A DNA stretch of 36,378 nucleotides from NCBI GenBank assembly GCA_002839355.1, contig PGXW01000029.1, positions 22,770 through 59,147 of the forward strand, written 5' to 3'. Made by a program: the position numbers and the translations under genes. The DNA comes from Spirochaetae bacterium HGW-Spirochaetae-2 (GTDB lineage: Bacteria; Spirochaetota; Spirochaetia; Sphaerochaetales; Sphaerochaetaceae). Under the pieces are notes generated by a model. That model was not told the DNA's origin and ran no database searches. It saw nothing but the letters and a program-made list of their open reading frames with translations. This document shows positions 15,347 through 23,680 of this stretch, piece by piece; position 1 is the stretch's first letter; every line of letters begins with the position of its first letter.

Positions 15347-15371
15347 GGATGCGGGGATTCTCCCCGCATCC
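15347..15371 (+). promoter_or_regulatory. Intercistronic hairpin between tctC and tctB
   Basis: GGATGCGGGG and CCCCGCATCC form a perfect ten-base-pair stem with a five-base loop and no T-run. Such hairpins after binding-protein genes typically protect the upstream message from 3' exonucleases or cause partial termination. Confidence 0.75.
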
Positions 15372-15396
15372 ATACTATGCGTAAAGGTAGAAAGTT

Positions 15397-15882
15397 ATGG
15401 AAGACGTGAAAAAGGGTAGTGTCTCCGATTTCATCATGAGCATCCTGTTGCTGATTTTTGGAATCGCGCTGATAATCTCATCTCTTAACATGAAGGTATT
15501 CAATACATTCCTCGATGCTCCCGGGTTCTTCCCCATGCTTCTTGGAATCATATTCATATTCCTGGGACTGATGATGTTGATTTCTTCGATCCGAAGGAAA
15601 GGGCCCCAACAGATGGGACATGTGTTTGGAAAAGCCAACTTGGGTGCATTCTTCAAACACATCGAATTCAAGCGGGTCATGATTTTGATCGGCTTGATGG
15701 TAGTGTACATTTTTGGGCTGATAGGAAGAATGCATTTTGCGATTGCCACAGCAATCTATCTGTTCTGTACCATGTGGTTCCTGAAATCGACCGGCTTGGT
15801 AAAGAATATCATTATTTCTGTTGTGACTTCGATTGTGATCAGCGTGGTATTCAGATTCGTATTCAATATCCCCCTCCCATAG
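15397..15882 (+). CDS. Tripartite tricarboxylate transporter, small membrane subunit (TctB)
   Basis: A 161-residue membrane protein with four predicted transmembrane segments, at about residues 13-31, 44-64, 94-110 and 115-155 (the last perhaps split in two). The size, poor conservation and place between tctC and tctA are typical of TctB. It forms the membrane complex with TctA. A weak ribosome site AAAGGTAG precedes the ATG. It lies 65 bases after tctC, across the intercistronic hairpin, and 23 bases before tctA. Confidence 0.88.
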   Translation: MEDVKKGSVSDFIMSILLLIFGIALIISSLNMKVFNTFLDAPGFFPMLLGIIFIFLGLMMLISSIRRKGPQQMGHVFGKANLGAFFKHIEFKRVMILIGLMVVYIFGLIGRMHFAIATAIYLFCTMWFLKSTGLVKNIIISVVTSIVISVVFRFVFNIPLP

Positions 15883-15905
15883 ATGGTTGGAAAGGAACAA
15901 GCTGT

Positions 15906-17453
15906 ATGGAAGCAATTTTTCGAGAAATAGCACTATTTGGTGGTGCTTTTATGTCAGTCTTCACGCTTACCGAGCTCATGGTGGTGATGATGGCGACAAT
16001 ACTGGGAATTATCGTAGGGGCCATACCCGGACTGACCGCGACTATGGCATTGGCACTACTGATCAATCTCACCTATGGAATGAACCTGAATATTGCCTTG
16101 GCCTTCCTGTTGGGAGTGTATGTGGGTGCGGTCATGGGTGGTTGCTACTCGGCGATCATGGTGAATATTCCGGGAACACCATCCGCCGCCGCCACTGCCC
16201 TGGACGGGTTTGTGCTTGCGAAGAGAGGCGAAGGCGGTCTGGCTATCGGAACAGGAATCGTAGCATCCTTCTTTGGCATGCTGATGAGCATTCTCCTGCT
16301 GATATTCCTCACACCTTTCCTCTATAAGATCGCATTGAAATTCGGACAATGGGAGTACTTCCTGCTGTCGGTATTCGGTATCATGATCTGCGGGAATCTC
16401 TCGACAGGAAAAGATCCCATAAAGGGATGGGTAGTCGGATTCCTTGGGTTCTTCACTGCGATGATTGGACTGGACAAGATCTATGCATATCCCAGATTTA
16501 CATTCGGATCGCTTGAACTGATGGGTGGTATTGCCTTGATTCCCGCTCTTATCGGCGTATTCGGTATTTCGGAGATACTCTTTGTTCTCCAGGAGAAGAT
16601 CCCGTATAAGATCGAGGGAAATATCGGACGGGTCCTGCCTACGAAAAAGATCATGAAGAGTATCCTTCCCGCCGCCATCCGCTCAGGTATCATCGGCGTT
16701 GGAATCGGTGCCGTCCCGGGTGCGGGTGAAGATATCGGCGCATGGGTTTCGTATGATATCGGCAAACGGCGTTCGAAACATCCCGAATTGTTCGGGAAGG
16801 GAAGTTACGAGGGACTCGCCTGTGCAGAGACCGCCAACAACGCAGTTGTAGGTGGAGCCATGATACCCTTGTTGACATTGGCTATTCCAGGAAGTCCTCC
16901 GGCAGCTATGTTTTTGGCTGCGATCTGGTTGCATGGAATCAAACCGGGACCGATGTTGCCTGTGGAGCAACCGGGATTCCTCTATCGGGTGGCGATCCTT
17001 CTTTTCTTTGCTACAGTATTCATGCTCGTCTGGGGTTTGATCATGGCAAAGCCGATGGCCAAGATCCTCAAGGTCAAACGTGAGATCCTCATGCCGATCA
17101 TAGTCCCGTTGACAGTCATCGGTGCATTCGCGGGTGGCGTACGTGGGTTCGATATCGGTGTCATGTTCGTTTTCGGACTTATCGGGTATGTACTGCGCAA
17201 GCTGGATTATCCGATGGCGCCTTTGGTGTTGGGTATCATTCTTGGTCCGATGGCTGACGTGAGTTTCAGGCAAGCATTGATGCAAGGTCAGGGCAATCTG
17301 ATTCCCCTACTGGGACGGCCTGTCGGTATCGTTCTGATGTTCGCAATTGCTTTTATTGTCGTTACAGGTATCAAACGTGCGATGGACTATTCCAAGGAGC
17401 AACGGGAATTGATTCTCGCGCAACAAAATTCGGAGCAGTCAAATGGGAATTGA
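15906..17453 (+). CDS. Tripartite tricarboxylate transporter, large membrane subunit (TctA)
   Basis: A 515-residue polytopic membrane protein that forms the sodium- or proton-driven translocation channel of the TTT transporter. Family segments include GAIPGLTATMALALL near residue 38, NIPGTPSAAATALDG, GAVPGAGEDIGAWVSYD and AIPGSPPAAMFLAA; these repeated GxPG motifs are the hallmark of TctA. The ATG at 15906 follows AAAGGAA by eight bases; the frame extends upstream into tctB but without a ribosome site. The 3' end overlaps the short-chain dehydrogenase start by 11 bases, so transport and metabolism genes are coupled. Confidence 0.95.
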   Translation: MEAIFREIALFGGAFMSVFTLTELMVVMMATILGIIVGAIPGLTATMALALLINLTYGMNLNIALAFLLGVYVGAVMGGCYSAIMVNIPGTPSAAATALDGFVLAKRGEGGLAIGTGIVASFFGMLMSILLLIFLTPFLYKIALKFGQWEYFLLSVFGIMICGNLSTGKDPIKGWVVGFLGFFTAMIGLDKIYAYPRFTFGSLELMGGIALIPALIGVFGISEILFVLQEKIPYKIEGNIGRVLPTKKIMKSILPAAIRSGIIGVGIGAVPGAGEDIGAWVSYDIGKRRSKHPELFGKGSYEGLACAETANNAVVGGAMIPLLTLAIPGSPPAAMFLAAIWLHGIKPGPMLPVEQPGFLYRVAILLFFATVFMLVWGLIMAKPMAKILKVKREILMPIIVPLTVIGAFAGGVRGFDIGVMFVFGLIGYVLRKLDYPMAPLVLGIILGPMADVSFRQALMQGQGNLIPLLGRPVGIVLMFAIAFIVVTGIKRAMDYSKEQRELILAQQNSEQSNGN

Positions 17454-18195
17454 CAACAAGACCATATTGGTGACTGGAGCGGTCGGAGGCATCGGGTCGG
17501 TGGTGGCCAAACTTCTGGCGACGAAGGGAGCTTCTGTCGGACTTCTCGACTTCGACGAGAAGGGTGGGATCGCATTGGAACAGGATCTTCGAAAGGAAGG
17601 CCTCGATGTCTGGTTCCAGAAGATCGATGTGACCAAAGAGGAAGACTGGCATTCGGTTGTCGCTACGGCGCTCGAGCGGACCGGTAGAATCGATGTCGTG
17701 GTGAACAATGCAGGGATAAATATCCGCAAACCCATAGAGGAAATGGTTATGGACGAATGGGCGAAGATGATGGCGGTCAATGTCGGCAGTATCTTTTTGT
17801 CCGCGAAAGCCTCTATCCCGATCATGCGGGCACAGGGCGCCGGATTGTTCATCAACATGTCTTCGATATGTGGCTTGATTGGGCACAAGTATACGCCCGA
17901 GGCATACACCGCATCCAAGGGCGCGGTGACCCTGCTCACCAAGTCGATTTCCTCGAGGTACGCCAAAGATGGAATTCGGGCGAACTCGATCCATCCGAGC
18001 ACGGTGGATACCCCGATGGTCCAACAGATGTTCAAGGATCCGCAGAAGAAACGTGAACGGTTGGACGAAGTTCCCCTGGGAAGATTGGGAACAGTTGACG
18101 ATGTCGCGCAAGCAGTGTTGTTCCTGGCCTCGGACGAAGCATCGTTTTTGAACGGAATCGCGCTTCCTGTCGATGGGGGACTGACTGCCTGTTAA
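17443..18195 (+). CDS. Short-chain dehydrogenase/reductase
   Basis: A classical SDR of 250 residues that oxidises or reduces an alcohol or ketone using NAD(P). The cofactor motif TGAVGGIG is at residues 11-18, NNAG at 88-91, the catalytic serine at 140/141, and the YxxxK pair at Tyr155 and Lys159. Asp36/Asp38 after the second strand suggest NAD preference. The ATG lies inside the tctA stop region. With a transporter upstream and transketolase downstream, it may oxidise a hydroxyl of the imported sugar acid or make a keto group suitable for transketolase. The substrate is unknown. Confidence 0.92.
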   Translation: MGIDNKTILVTGAVGGIGSVVAKLLATKGASVGLLDFDEKGGIALEQDLRKEGLDVWFQKIDVTKEEDWHSVVATALERTGRIDVVVNNAGINIRKPIEEMVMDEWAKMMAVNVGSIFLSAKASIPIMRAQGAGLFINMSSICGLIGHKYTPEAYTASKGAVTLLTKSISSRYAKDGIRANSIHPSTVDTPMVQQMFKDPQKKRERLDEVPLGRLGTVDDVAQAVLFLASDEASFLNGIALPVDGGLTAC

Positions 18196-18260
18196 TTGGC
18201 ACAGGTTAAGTGAATGACATTGTATATCGCAGGTAAAATGAGTATGAAGGAAGGTTTCAC

Positions 18261-19109
18261 ATGGCATATGAAGAATCTGTATTGAAAAGACTGAGAAGGA
18301 TATCGGCACAACTTCGGTTGGATATACTTGAGATGATTCCACCTGGAAAGGTCGGGCATCTGGGTGGAAGCAGCTCGATTGCCGATGTGGTTGCAGCATT
18401 GTATTTCCACCACATGCGGGTGAATCCCAAGGATGTTGCCGATCCGAAGCGTGATCGTCTGGTATTCAGCAAGGGGCACGCGGTACTCGCCCAGTACGCG
18501 GCCCTGGTGGAGCTGGGGATCGTGGATCGCAGCGAGTTGCCCAAGGTGAAGACATTGGACGGTGTCCTGCAAGGACACCCCGACATGGACAAGACTCCCG
18601 GTATCGAGGCGGTGACCGGCTCGCTGGGACAAGGCCTGTCCATATCGGTTGGTATGGCTCTTGCATTGCGACTGGACGGTAGCGACTCGAGGGTCTATAC
18701 GGTATGTGGAGACGGCGAGCTCTCCGAGGGGCAGATATGGGAGGCCGCCATGGCCGCCGATGTGTTCAAGCTGGACAATATTACGGCTATAGTCGATTGG
18801 AATGGTATCCAGGCCACCGGTTGTACCGCCGAGATATTCTTAATCGGCAAACTGGCCGACAAATGGCATGCTTTCGGTTGGAATGTCATAGAAATCGATG
18901 GGCATGATATGGTTTCGATCTTGAATGGATTGGAATCCGCAAAGGCCCACAAAGGCCAACCGAGCGTGTTGTTGGCAAAGACTGTGAAAGGCAAGGGGTT
19001 CTCTTTTGCCGAGGGAAAGGCTGCCTTCCATAACGCAGGTCTAACCGAAGAACAATTCGCACTGGGGCGCGAGGAGATGCGCAAGATGCTGCAGGAGGTG
19101 GACGCATGA
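18261..19109 (+). CDS. Transketolase, N-terminal subunit
   Basis: The pyrophosphate-binding half of a split transketolase, 282 residues. The thiamine diphosphate/metal motif is GDGELSEGQIWEAAM followed by NITAIVDWNG; GHLGGSSS, SKGHAV and GSLGQGL mark the active-site loops. It transfers a two-carbon ketol unit together with the C-terminal subunit encoded next. GAAGG precedes the ATG. The stop overlaps the following gene as ATGA. Split transketolases in catabolic operons often act on unusual sugars or sugar acids rather than in the pentose phosphate pathway, so this one is probably dedicated to the imported substrate. Confidence 0.92.
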   Translation: MAYEESVLKRLRRISAQLRLDILEMIPPGKVGHLGGSSSIADVVAALYFHHMRVNPKDVADPKRDRLVFSKGHAVLAQYAALVELGIVDRSELPKVKTLDGVLQGHPDMDKTPGIEAVTGSLGQGLSISVGMALALRLDGSDSRVYTVCGDGELSEGQIWEAAMAADVFKLDNITAIVDWNGIQATGCTAEIFLIGKLADKWHAFGWNVIEIDGHDMVSILNGLESAKAHKGQPSVLLAKTVKGKGFSFAEGKAAFHNAGLTEEQFALGREEMRKMLQEVDA

Positions 19110-20041
19110 GCAGGATGGAGAGTCTGAGAAAAGCATATGGTGAGCAATTGGCTGACTCGGGGGCCAATGACCAGCGGATAGTGACGCTTGAGGCCGATCT
19201 CGGGAAATCGACCATGTCTTGCCTGTTCCAGGACAAGCAACCGGAACGGTATTTCCAAGTTGGTATAGCAGAACAGAATATGGCATCTATAGCCGCTGGG
19301 TTGGCTTTGACTGGAAAAGTGGCCTTCATCAACTCGTTCGCGGTGTTCGCAACCGGACGCGCGTATGACCAGATCCGGAGTTCGATAGCAATTCCGTGTC
19401 TCAATGTGAAGATTTGTGGTTCCAGTGCGGGACTTAGTGATTTTGGGGATGGAAAGACGCACCAGTCTATCGATGATATCGCCTTGATGCGTGTGCTTCC
19501 CAACATGACCGTACTGTCGCCTGTAGACGCTGTCGAGACAAAGAAGATGGTCGAGGCTATGGTCGACCACGACGGTCCCGCCTACATCCGGATAAACCGC
19601 AACGACCTGCCGGTACTTACCGACGGGAACGAGCCGTACTACATTGGCAAGATGAGTCGGATGCGTGACGGCAAGGATGTTGTCGTGTTCGCCTCGGGAG
19701 TAATGGTTTCGCTGGCGTTGGAAGCGGCCGAGCTGCTTGAAAGCCAGGGGATTTCCATTCGCGTGGTGAACGTGAGTACTATCAAGCCCTTGGATACGAA
19801 GGCTTTGGCAAGCTATTGCGAGGGCATGAAGGGTGTGGTGACCGCTGAGGAACACAGCATCCATTGTGGCTTGGGAAGTGCCATCGCAGAAGCCTTGGGA
19901 ACGAGCAGGCTCCCTATCACGTTCCTTGGAATCAACGATACTTTCGGAACAAGTGCCAAGAACTACGAGGAACTGATGGAGAGATATGGGCTGACAAGTG
20001 AAGGAATCGTGAAGAAGGTTCACGAAGTTCTTGAAGCCTGA
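19106..20041 (+). CDS. Transketolase, C-terminal subunit
   Basis: The pyrimidine-binding and C-terminal half of the split transketolase, 311 residues. The aminopyrimidine-binding region includes the catalytic glutamate in YFQVGIAEQNM near residue 55 and a following phenylalanine-rich loop. The conserved GLSDFGDGKTHQSIDD loop and the C-terminal domain (GVVTAEEHSIHCGLGSAIAE) are intact. It shares a four-base overlap with the N-terminal subunit, so the two are made in equal amounts. A hairpin-rich repeat separates it from the GarR-like gene. Confidence 0.92.
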   Translation: MSRMESLRKAYGEQLADSGANDQRIVTLEADLGKSTMSCLFQDKQPERYFQVGIAEQNMASIAAGLALTGKVAFINSFAVFATGRAYDQIRSSIAIPCLNVKICGSSAGLSDFGDGKTHQSIDDIALMRVLPNMTVLSPVDAVETKKMVEAMVDHDGPAYIRINRNDLPVLTDGNEPYYIGKMSRMRDGKDVVVFASGVMVSLALEAAELLESQGISIRVVNVSTIKPLDTKALASYCEGMKGVVTAEEHSIHCGLGSAIAEALGTSRLPITFLGINDTFGTSAKNYEELMERYGLTSEGIVKKVHEVLEA

Positions 20042-20044
20042 TTG

Positions 20045-20180
20045 CCAAACGAAGCGAGAGGAAAGGGACCAAGGGATGGTCACTCTCCCGAGCGAGTGCA
20101 GGCAACGTAAGGATCCATACCTCGCCCCTTGGGGCGAAAAAGGAGGCGAAGCCTCCACTTTCCAGGGCTTGCCCTGGGGG
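20045..20180 (-). repeat. Hairpin-rich dispersed repeat, copy B
   Basis: The reverse complement matches copy A at 12001-12135, about 85% by hand alignment. The hairpins are CCAGGGC-AA-GCCCTGG, GGAGGC-TTC-GCCTCC, CGCCCC-AA-GGGGCG, CACTC/GAGTG and GACCA/TGGTC, all perfect here. It sits in the 167-base gap between the transketolase C-subunit and the GarR-like gene, on the transcribed strand of the operon, and contains no plausible gene. Confidence 0.8.
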
Positions 20181-20208
20181 TATTGATCCCTTTCATTGGA
20201 GGATAACG

Positions 20209-21096
20209 ATGAAAATTGGATTTATAGGATTGGGAATCATGGGCAAGCCCATGGCCAAGAATCTGTTGAAAGCCGGATATGAATTGAACGTGTATGATGT
20301 GAACAAGACCGCGGTTGCGGAAGTTGTCGCGTCGGGGGCGAAAGAGGCCTCCAGTTCCCGGGAAGCCGCATCACATGTCGATGTGGTCATAACCATGCTG
20401 CCGAACTCCCCCCATGTGAAGGAAGTGGTGCTCGGTGCGGGGGGTGTTGTAGAAGGAATCGCAGCGGGTACCATCCTGGTCGATATGAGTTCGATCGCGC
20501 CGCTGGTGAGCAAGGAGGTTTCCGCCGAACTGGAAAAACTTGGCGTCGTCATGCTTGATGCTCCGGTGAGTGGTGGAGAACCGAAGGCTATCGAAGGGAC
20601 ACTGGCCATAATGGTGGGAGGTCCTGCGGATGCCTTCGCAAAGGTGGAATCCCTACTCGGCGTGTTGGGCGCCAGTGTCACCCATGTCGGGGATATCGGC
20701 AGCGGAAACATGGCCAAACTTGCCAACCAGATCATGGTTGCCTCGAATATAGCGGGAATGTCGGAAGCTTTGGTCCTTGCATCGAAGGCTGGAGTCGATC
20801 CTTCGGTCGTATACCAGGCGGTACGTGCGGGATTGGCGGGGAGTACGGTATTGGACGCGAAAGCTCCGATGGTCCTCGCAGGCAACTTCAAGCCGGGATT
20901 CCGAATCGAGTTGCATATCAAGGATTTGCAGAACGCATTGGACACAGCCGAGCAGCTTGAGGTTCCGACTCCCATGAGTACTGCGATTATCGGCATGATG
21001 CGCGAGTTGCAGCAGGATGGAAAGGGTGGGGACGATCATGGTGGGCTTATCCAATACTATGAGAAGGTCTCCCACATTACAGCCAGGGCAAAATAA
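20209..21096 (+). CDS. 2-hydroxy-3-oxopropionate reductase / 3-hydroxyisobutyrate dehydrogenase family
   Basis: A 295-residue beta-hydroxyacid dehydrogenase. The NAD(P)-binding GFIGLGIMGKPMAKNL is at residues 4-19, the substrate-binding DAPVSGGEPKAIEGTL at about 117-132, and the catalytic lysine is Lys170 in GSGNMAKLANQ. Closest named families are GarR/GlxR tartronate semialdehyde reductase and 3-hydroxyisobutyrate dehydrogenase; they cannot be separated by eye. TTGGAGG precedes the ATG. As last gene of the operon it may reduce a three-carbon semialdehyde formed from the imported acid to glycerate or a related hydroxy acid. Confidence 0.88.
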   Translation: MKIGFIGLGIMGKPMAKNLLKAGYELNVYDVNKTAVAEVVASGAKEASSSREAASHVDVVITMLPNSPHVKEVVLGAGGVVEGIAAGTILVDMSSIAPLVSKEVSAELEKLGVVMLDAPVSGGEPKAIEGTLAIMVGGPADAFAKVESLLGVLGASVTHVGDIGSGNMAKLANQIMVASNIAGMSEALVLASKAGVDPSVVYQAVRAGLAGSTVLDAKAPMVLAGNFKPGFRIELHIKDLQNALDTAEQLEVPTPMSTAIIGMMRELQQDGKGGDDHGGLIQYYEKVSHITARAK

Positions 21097-21141
21097 AGCC
21101 TTTGACTTTATGTACAGCTGAGACGAATTGTGTGTATGATG

Positions 21142-21170
21142 AAAAAAGGAGTGCCCGGCACTCCTTTTTT
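21142..21170. terminator. Bidirectional terminator between garR-like gene and feo operon
   Basis: GGAGTGCC-C-GGCACTCC (21148-21164) is flanked by six A and six T, a near-perfect intrinsic terminator for both converging units. Confidence 0.92.
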
Positions 21171-21187
21171 CCATCTAAGGTATCGCG

Positions 21188-21334
21188 TCAATCGTGACGT
21201 TTCTCGCAAGCGAAAGGACATGTCCCGCATCCGCTGTGGCAGGATCCGACCCCCTTGCGGCGGTCACGCACCATTTTCCATACGATCGCTCCCAAGGCTC
21301 CGAATACCACCAGTCCTACCAGTATATTCGCCAT
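21188..21334 (-). CDS. FeoB-associated Cys-rich membrane protein
   Basis: A 48-residue protein: one transmembrane helix (NILVGLVVFGALGAIVWKMV), a basic stretch and the cysteine motif CHSGCGTCPFAC. This is the pattern of the FeoB-associated Cys-rich family (FeoC/VvgX-like position, unrelated to winged-helix FeoC), thought to support FeoB ferrous iron transport. The ATG at 21334 follows the feoB stop by one base, with GGAAGGGGG as ribosome site; the frame extends upstream inside feoB but that part is not real. It is the last gene of the feo operon before the terminator. Confidence 0.88.
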   Translation of the reverse strand: MANILVGLVVFGALGAIVWKMVRDRRKGVGSCHSGCGTCPFACEKRHD

Positions 21335-21335
21335 A

Positions 21336-23366
21336 TCACAACCCCCTTCCGAAAAGCAACATGCCGACTTGATACACCACCAACGCGGCTGTATAGGCGA
21401 CTCCAGTCTGGAACAGGATGGCTGCCCATGTCCATTTCGCACTTTGCATTTCCCGTCTTGTGGCTCCTATCGCCGCGGCACAGGGTGCTGCGAACAAGGT
21501 GAAGATCATGAACGAGTATGCGCTTATCGGGTTGAAGAAGGCACCGACGGAAGCCAGGAGCGTCGGATCGCCCTCGGCGACATTTCCCAAGCCGAGCACA
21601 ATCCCAAAGGTAGCCACTATGGTCTCCTTGGCCAGCAATCCGGTAATGGTCGCAACCGCGACTTCCCAACTGCCGAATCCAAGTGGAGTGAATATCGGTG
21701 CGATGAGCCGACCTATGGATGCAAGGATACTGTCCTGTGTATCGACCAATTGGAAGCTCCAACTGGACGACTGCAATATCCATATGGCCGCTGATGCGAC
21801 CGCGATGATGGTACCGGCTTTCTTTATGAATTGTTTGCCGCGGTCCCACATGTGGATCACTACTCCTTTCATTCGGGGCATGTGGTACGAGGGCAATTCC
21901 ATGACGAACGGCGCGGGATCTCCTGCAAAAGCCTTCGTTTTCTTCAACACGATTCCGGAAACGATCACAGCCAGTATTCCAACCAGATACATCGACGATG
22001 CGATCCAAGCACTATTGGGGAAGAATGCACCCACGAGCAGGGCGAATACCGGCAATTTTGCCCCACACGGGATAAAGGGGGTCAACATGACAGTCATGCG
22101 CCGGTCCCTTTGGTTCTCTATGGTACGGCTTGCCATGATGGCGGGAACCGAACAACCTGTTCCGATCAACATGGGGATGAACGATTTGCCACTCAAGCCG
22201 AATTTCCTGAAGATGCGGTCCATGATGAACGCGACACGCGCCATGTACCCGCAGTCCTCCATGAGGGCGAGGAAGAAGAAGAGGATCATCATCTGTGGTA
22301 CGAATGTCAGCACCGAGCCGACTCCGGCTATGATCCCGTCGACTACCAGCCCGACAAGCCATGCCGATGTGCCGATCGCCTCGAGACCCAACGCGATATT
22401 CGCGCCTATCAGGTCCCCGAAGAACCATTCGATCCAGCCGATGAATAGGTCGCCGACACTTTGGATCGCTATGAAGTATACGCCCCACATGACCGCGAAG
22501 AAGATGGGGAGGGCAAGCCACCGGTTGGTGACTATCCGGTCTATCTTGTCGCTTGTCGAGAGGGTCCCCATCTTGCGTGCCTTCTTGTGGCATGCTGCGG
22601 TTATTCCGGTGAGGTACTCGTACCGATCGTTGGTGATGAGGCTCTCGGCGCTATCATCCATGCTTTTTTCAACCGATTCGATGATGGTCGCTATCTGGTG
22701 GGCCGTTTGATCCGAGAGGTTGAGTCGTTGCATCACCCTTTCGTCATGCTCGAACACCTTGATGGTGAACCAGCGGAGTGTGTCCGGAGGTACCAGCGTG
22801 TCGATAAGATGTTCTATCTGGAGAAGCGCCTTCTCTACCGGTGTGGAGAACTTGGCGACTTTTCCACTTCCCTCGGCCTTGTCGACCATGTGGACAGCGG
22901 TTTTCACCAGGTCCTTCAATCCGGCCCGCGAGACAGCTGATGTTTCTATTATCGGGCATCCCAGGGCTTCGGAGAGCAATGGTACCTGGATGGTATCGCC
23001 ATTGCGTTCCAATATATCCATCATGTTCAGGGCGATAAGCACCGGTATGCCTGTCTCCACCAGTTGGGTAGTCAGGTACAGGTTCCGTTCCAGGTTGGTC
23101 GCGTCGACCACATTGATGATCAGGTCTGGTTTGCCGTCTAGCAGGAAATCCCGTGTCACCACTTCCTCAAGTGTGTAAGGCGACAATGAATAGATTCCCG
23201 GCAAATCGACTACTACGTGACGTTTGTCGCCCTTGAGATATCCTTCCTTCTTCTCAACGGTCACTCCGGGCCAGTTTCCCACATACTGGGTACTTCCGGT
23301 GAGTTCGTTGAAGATGGAGGTCTTTCCAGAATTCGGATTACCCGCAAGGGCTATGGTGTGCGGCAT
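21336..23366 (-). CDS. feoB: Ferrous iron transport GTPase/permease FeoB
   Basis: FeoB imports Fe2+ across the inner membrane. The cytoplasmic G domain shows G1 GNPNSGKT (residues 9-16), G3 DLPG, and G4 NMMD; the helical guanine-dissociation-inhibitor-like domain follows. The membrane part has the two Gate motifs, including MLIGTGCSVPAIMASRT and TPFIPCGAKLPVFALL, with the conserved cysteines. About 676 residues is the shorter, normal form. The ATG at 23366 follows AAGGAG by six bases. A GTTAGC-N4-GCTAAC palindrome ends directly at this ribosome site, suggesting iron-responsive control inside the operon. It lies downstream of two feoA genes. Confidence 0.97.
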   Translation of the reverse strand: MPHTIALAGNPNSGKTSIFNELTGSTQYVGNWPGVTVEKKEGYLKGDKRHVVVDLPGIYSLSPYTLEEVVTRDFLLDGKPDLIINVVDATNLERNLYLTTQLVETGIPVLIALNMMDILERNGDTIQVPLLSEALGCPIIETSAVSRAGLKDLVKTAVHMVDKAEGSGKVAKFSTPVEKALLQIEHLIDTLVPPDTLRWFTIKVFEHDERVMQRLNLSDQTAHQIATIIESVEKSMDDSAESLITNDRYEYLTGITAACHKKARKMGTLSTSDKIDRIVTNRWLALPIFFAVMWGVYFIAIQSVGDLFIGWIEWFFGDLIGANIALGLEAIGTSAWLVGLVVDGIIAGVGSVLTFVPQMMILFFFLALMEDCGYMARVAFIMDRIFRKFGLSGKSFIPMLIGTGCSVPAIMASRTIENQRDRRMTVMLTPFIPCGAKLPVFALLVGAFFPNSAWIASSMYLVGILAVIVSGIVLKKTKAFAGDPAPFVMELPSYHMPRMKGVVIHMWDRGKQFIKKAGTIIAVASAAIWILQSSSWSFQLVDTQDSILASIGRLIAPIFTPLGFGSWEVAVATITGLLAKETIVATFGIVLGLGNVAEGDPTLLASVGAFFNPISAYSFMIFTLFAAPCAAAIGATRREMQSAKWTWAAILFQTGVAYTAALVVYQVGMLLFGRGL

Positions 23367-23379
23367 TCGATGCTCCTTA

Positions 23380-23395
23380 GTTAGCAAAGGCTAAC
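23380..23395 (-). promoter_or_regulatory. Palindromic box before feoB
   Basis: GTTAGC-N4-GCTAAC, the same arms as the box upstream of the first feoA. It overlaps TAAGGAG on the transcribed strand and lies in the 61-base feoA-feoB gap. The shape resembles DtxR/IdeR-type metalloregulator sites, and it could also fold as an RNA hairpin beside the ribosome site. Confidence 0.65.
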
Positions 23396-23427
23396 ATAAT
23401 TTCAAAAAGATATATCTTCCACTCCAT

Positions 23428-23649
23428 CTATGCTTCGACAAGTATGTTCGAAGCTTCCGATTTTCGTAAAGAAAGTTCATATCCCCTAACAGTAATCTCG
23501 ATAGGATCTCCCAACGGTGCTACTTTCCGAACAATCACCTTGCATCCCTTCGTGATACCCATGTCCATGATTCGGCGCATGGTGGCTCCTTCGCCGCCAA
23601 CTTTACGGACGGTAACCATTTCGCCCGGGCGTGCTTCCCCTAGATTCAT
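23428..23649 (-). CDS. feoA: FeoA family protein (second copy)
   Basis: A 73-residue SH3-like FeoA protein, thought to bind and regulate FeoB. It contains GGEGATMRRIMDMGITKGCKV and APLGDPIEITVRGYELSLRK, the classic FeoA pattern. It lies 31 bases downstream of the first FeoA gene and 61 bases upstream of feoB. The two FeoA copies are clearly diverged from each other; this one is the more canonical. Confidence 0.94.
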   Translation of the reverse strand: MNLGEARPGEMVTVRKVGGEGATMRRIMDMGITKGCKVIVRKVAPLGDPIEITVRGYELSLRKSEASNILVEA

Positions 23650-23680
23650 ACAATGTATCTCCCAATAAGTGTTAGTGGAT

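Noticed and set aside
18695-20158. Open frame of 487 codons on the minus strand opposite the transketolase genes
   Set aside because: Both transketolase halves on the plus strand are intact; the antisense frame arises from codon bias.
21418-22710. Open frame of 430 codons on the plus strand opposite feoB
   Set aside because: FeoB is complete on the other strand; the antisense product is low-complexity and unlike known proteins.
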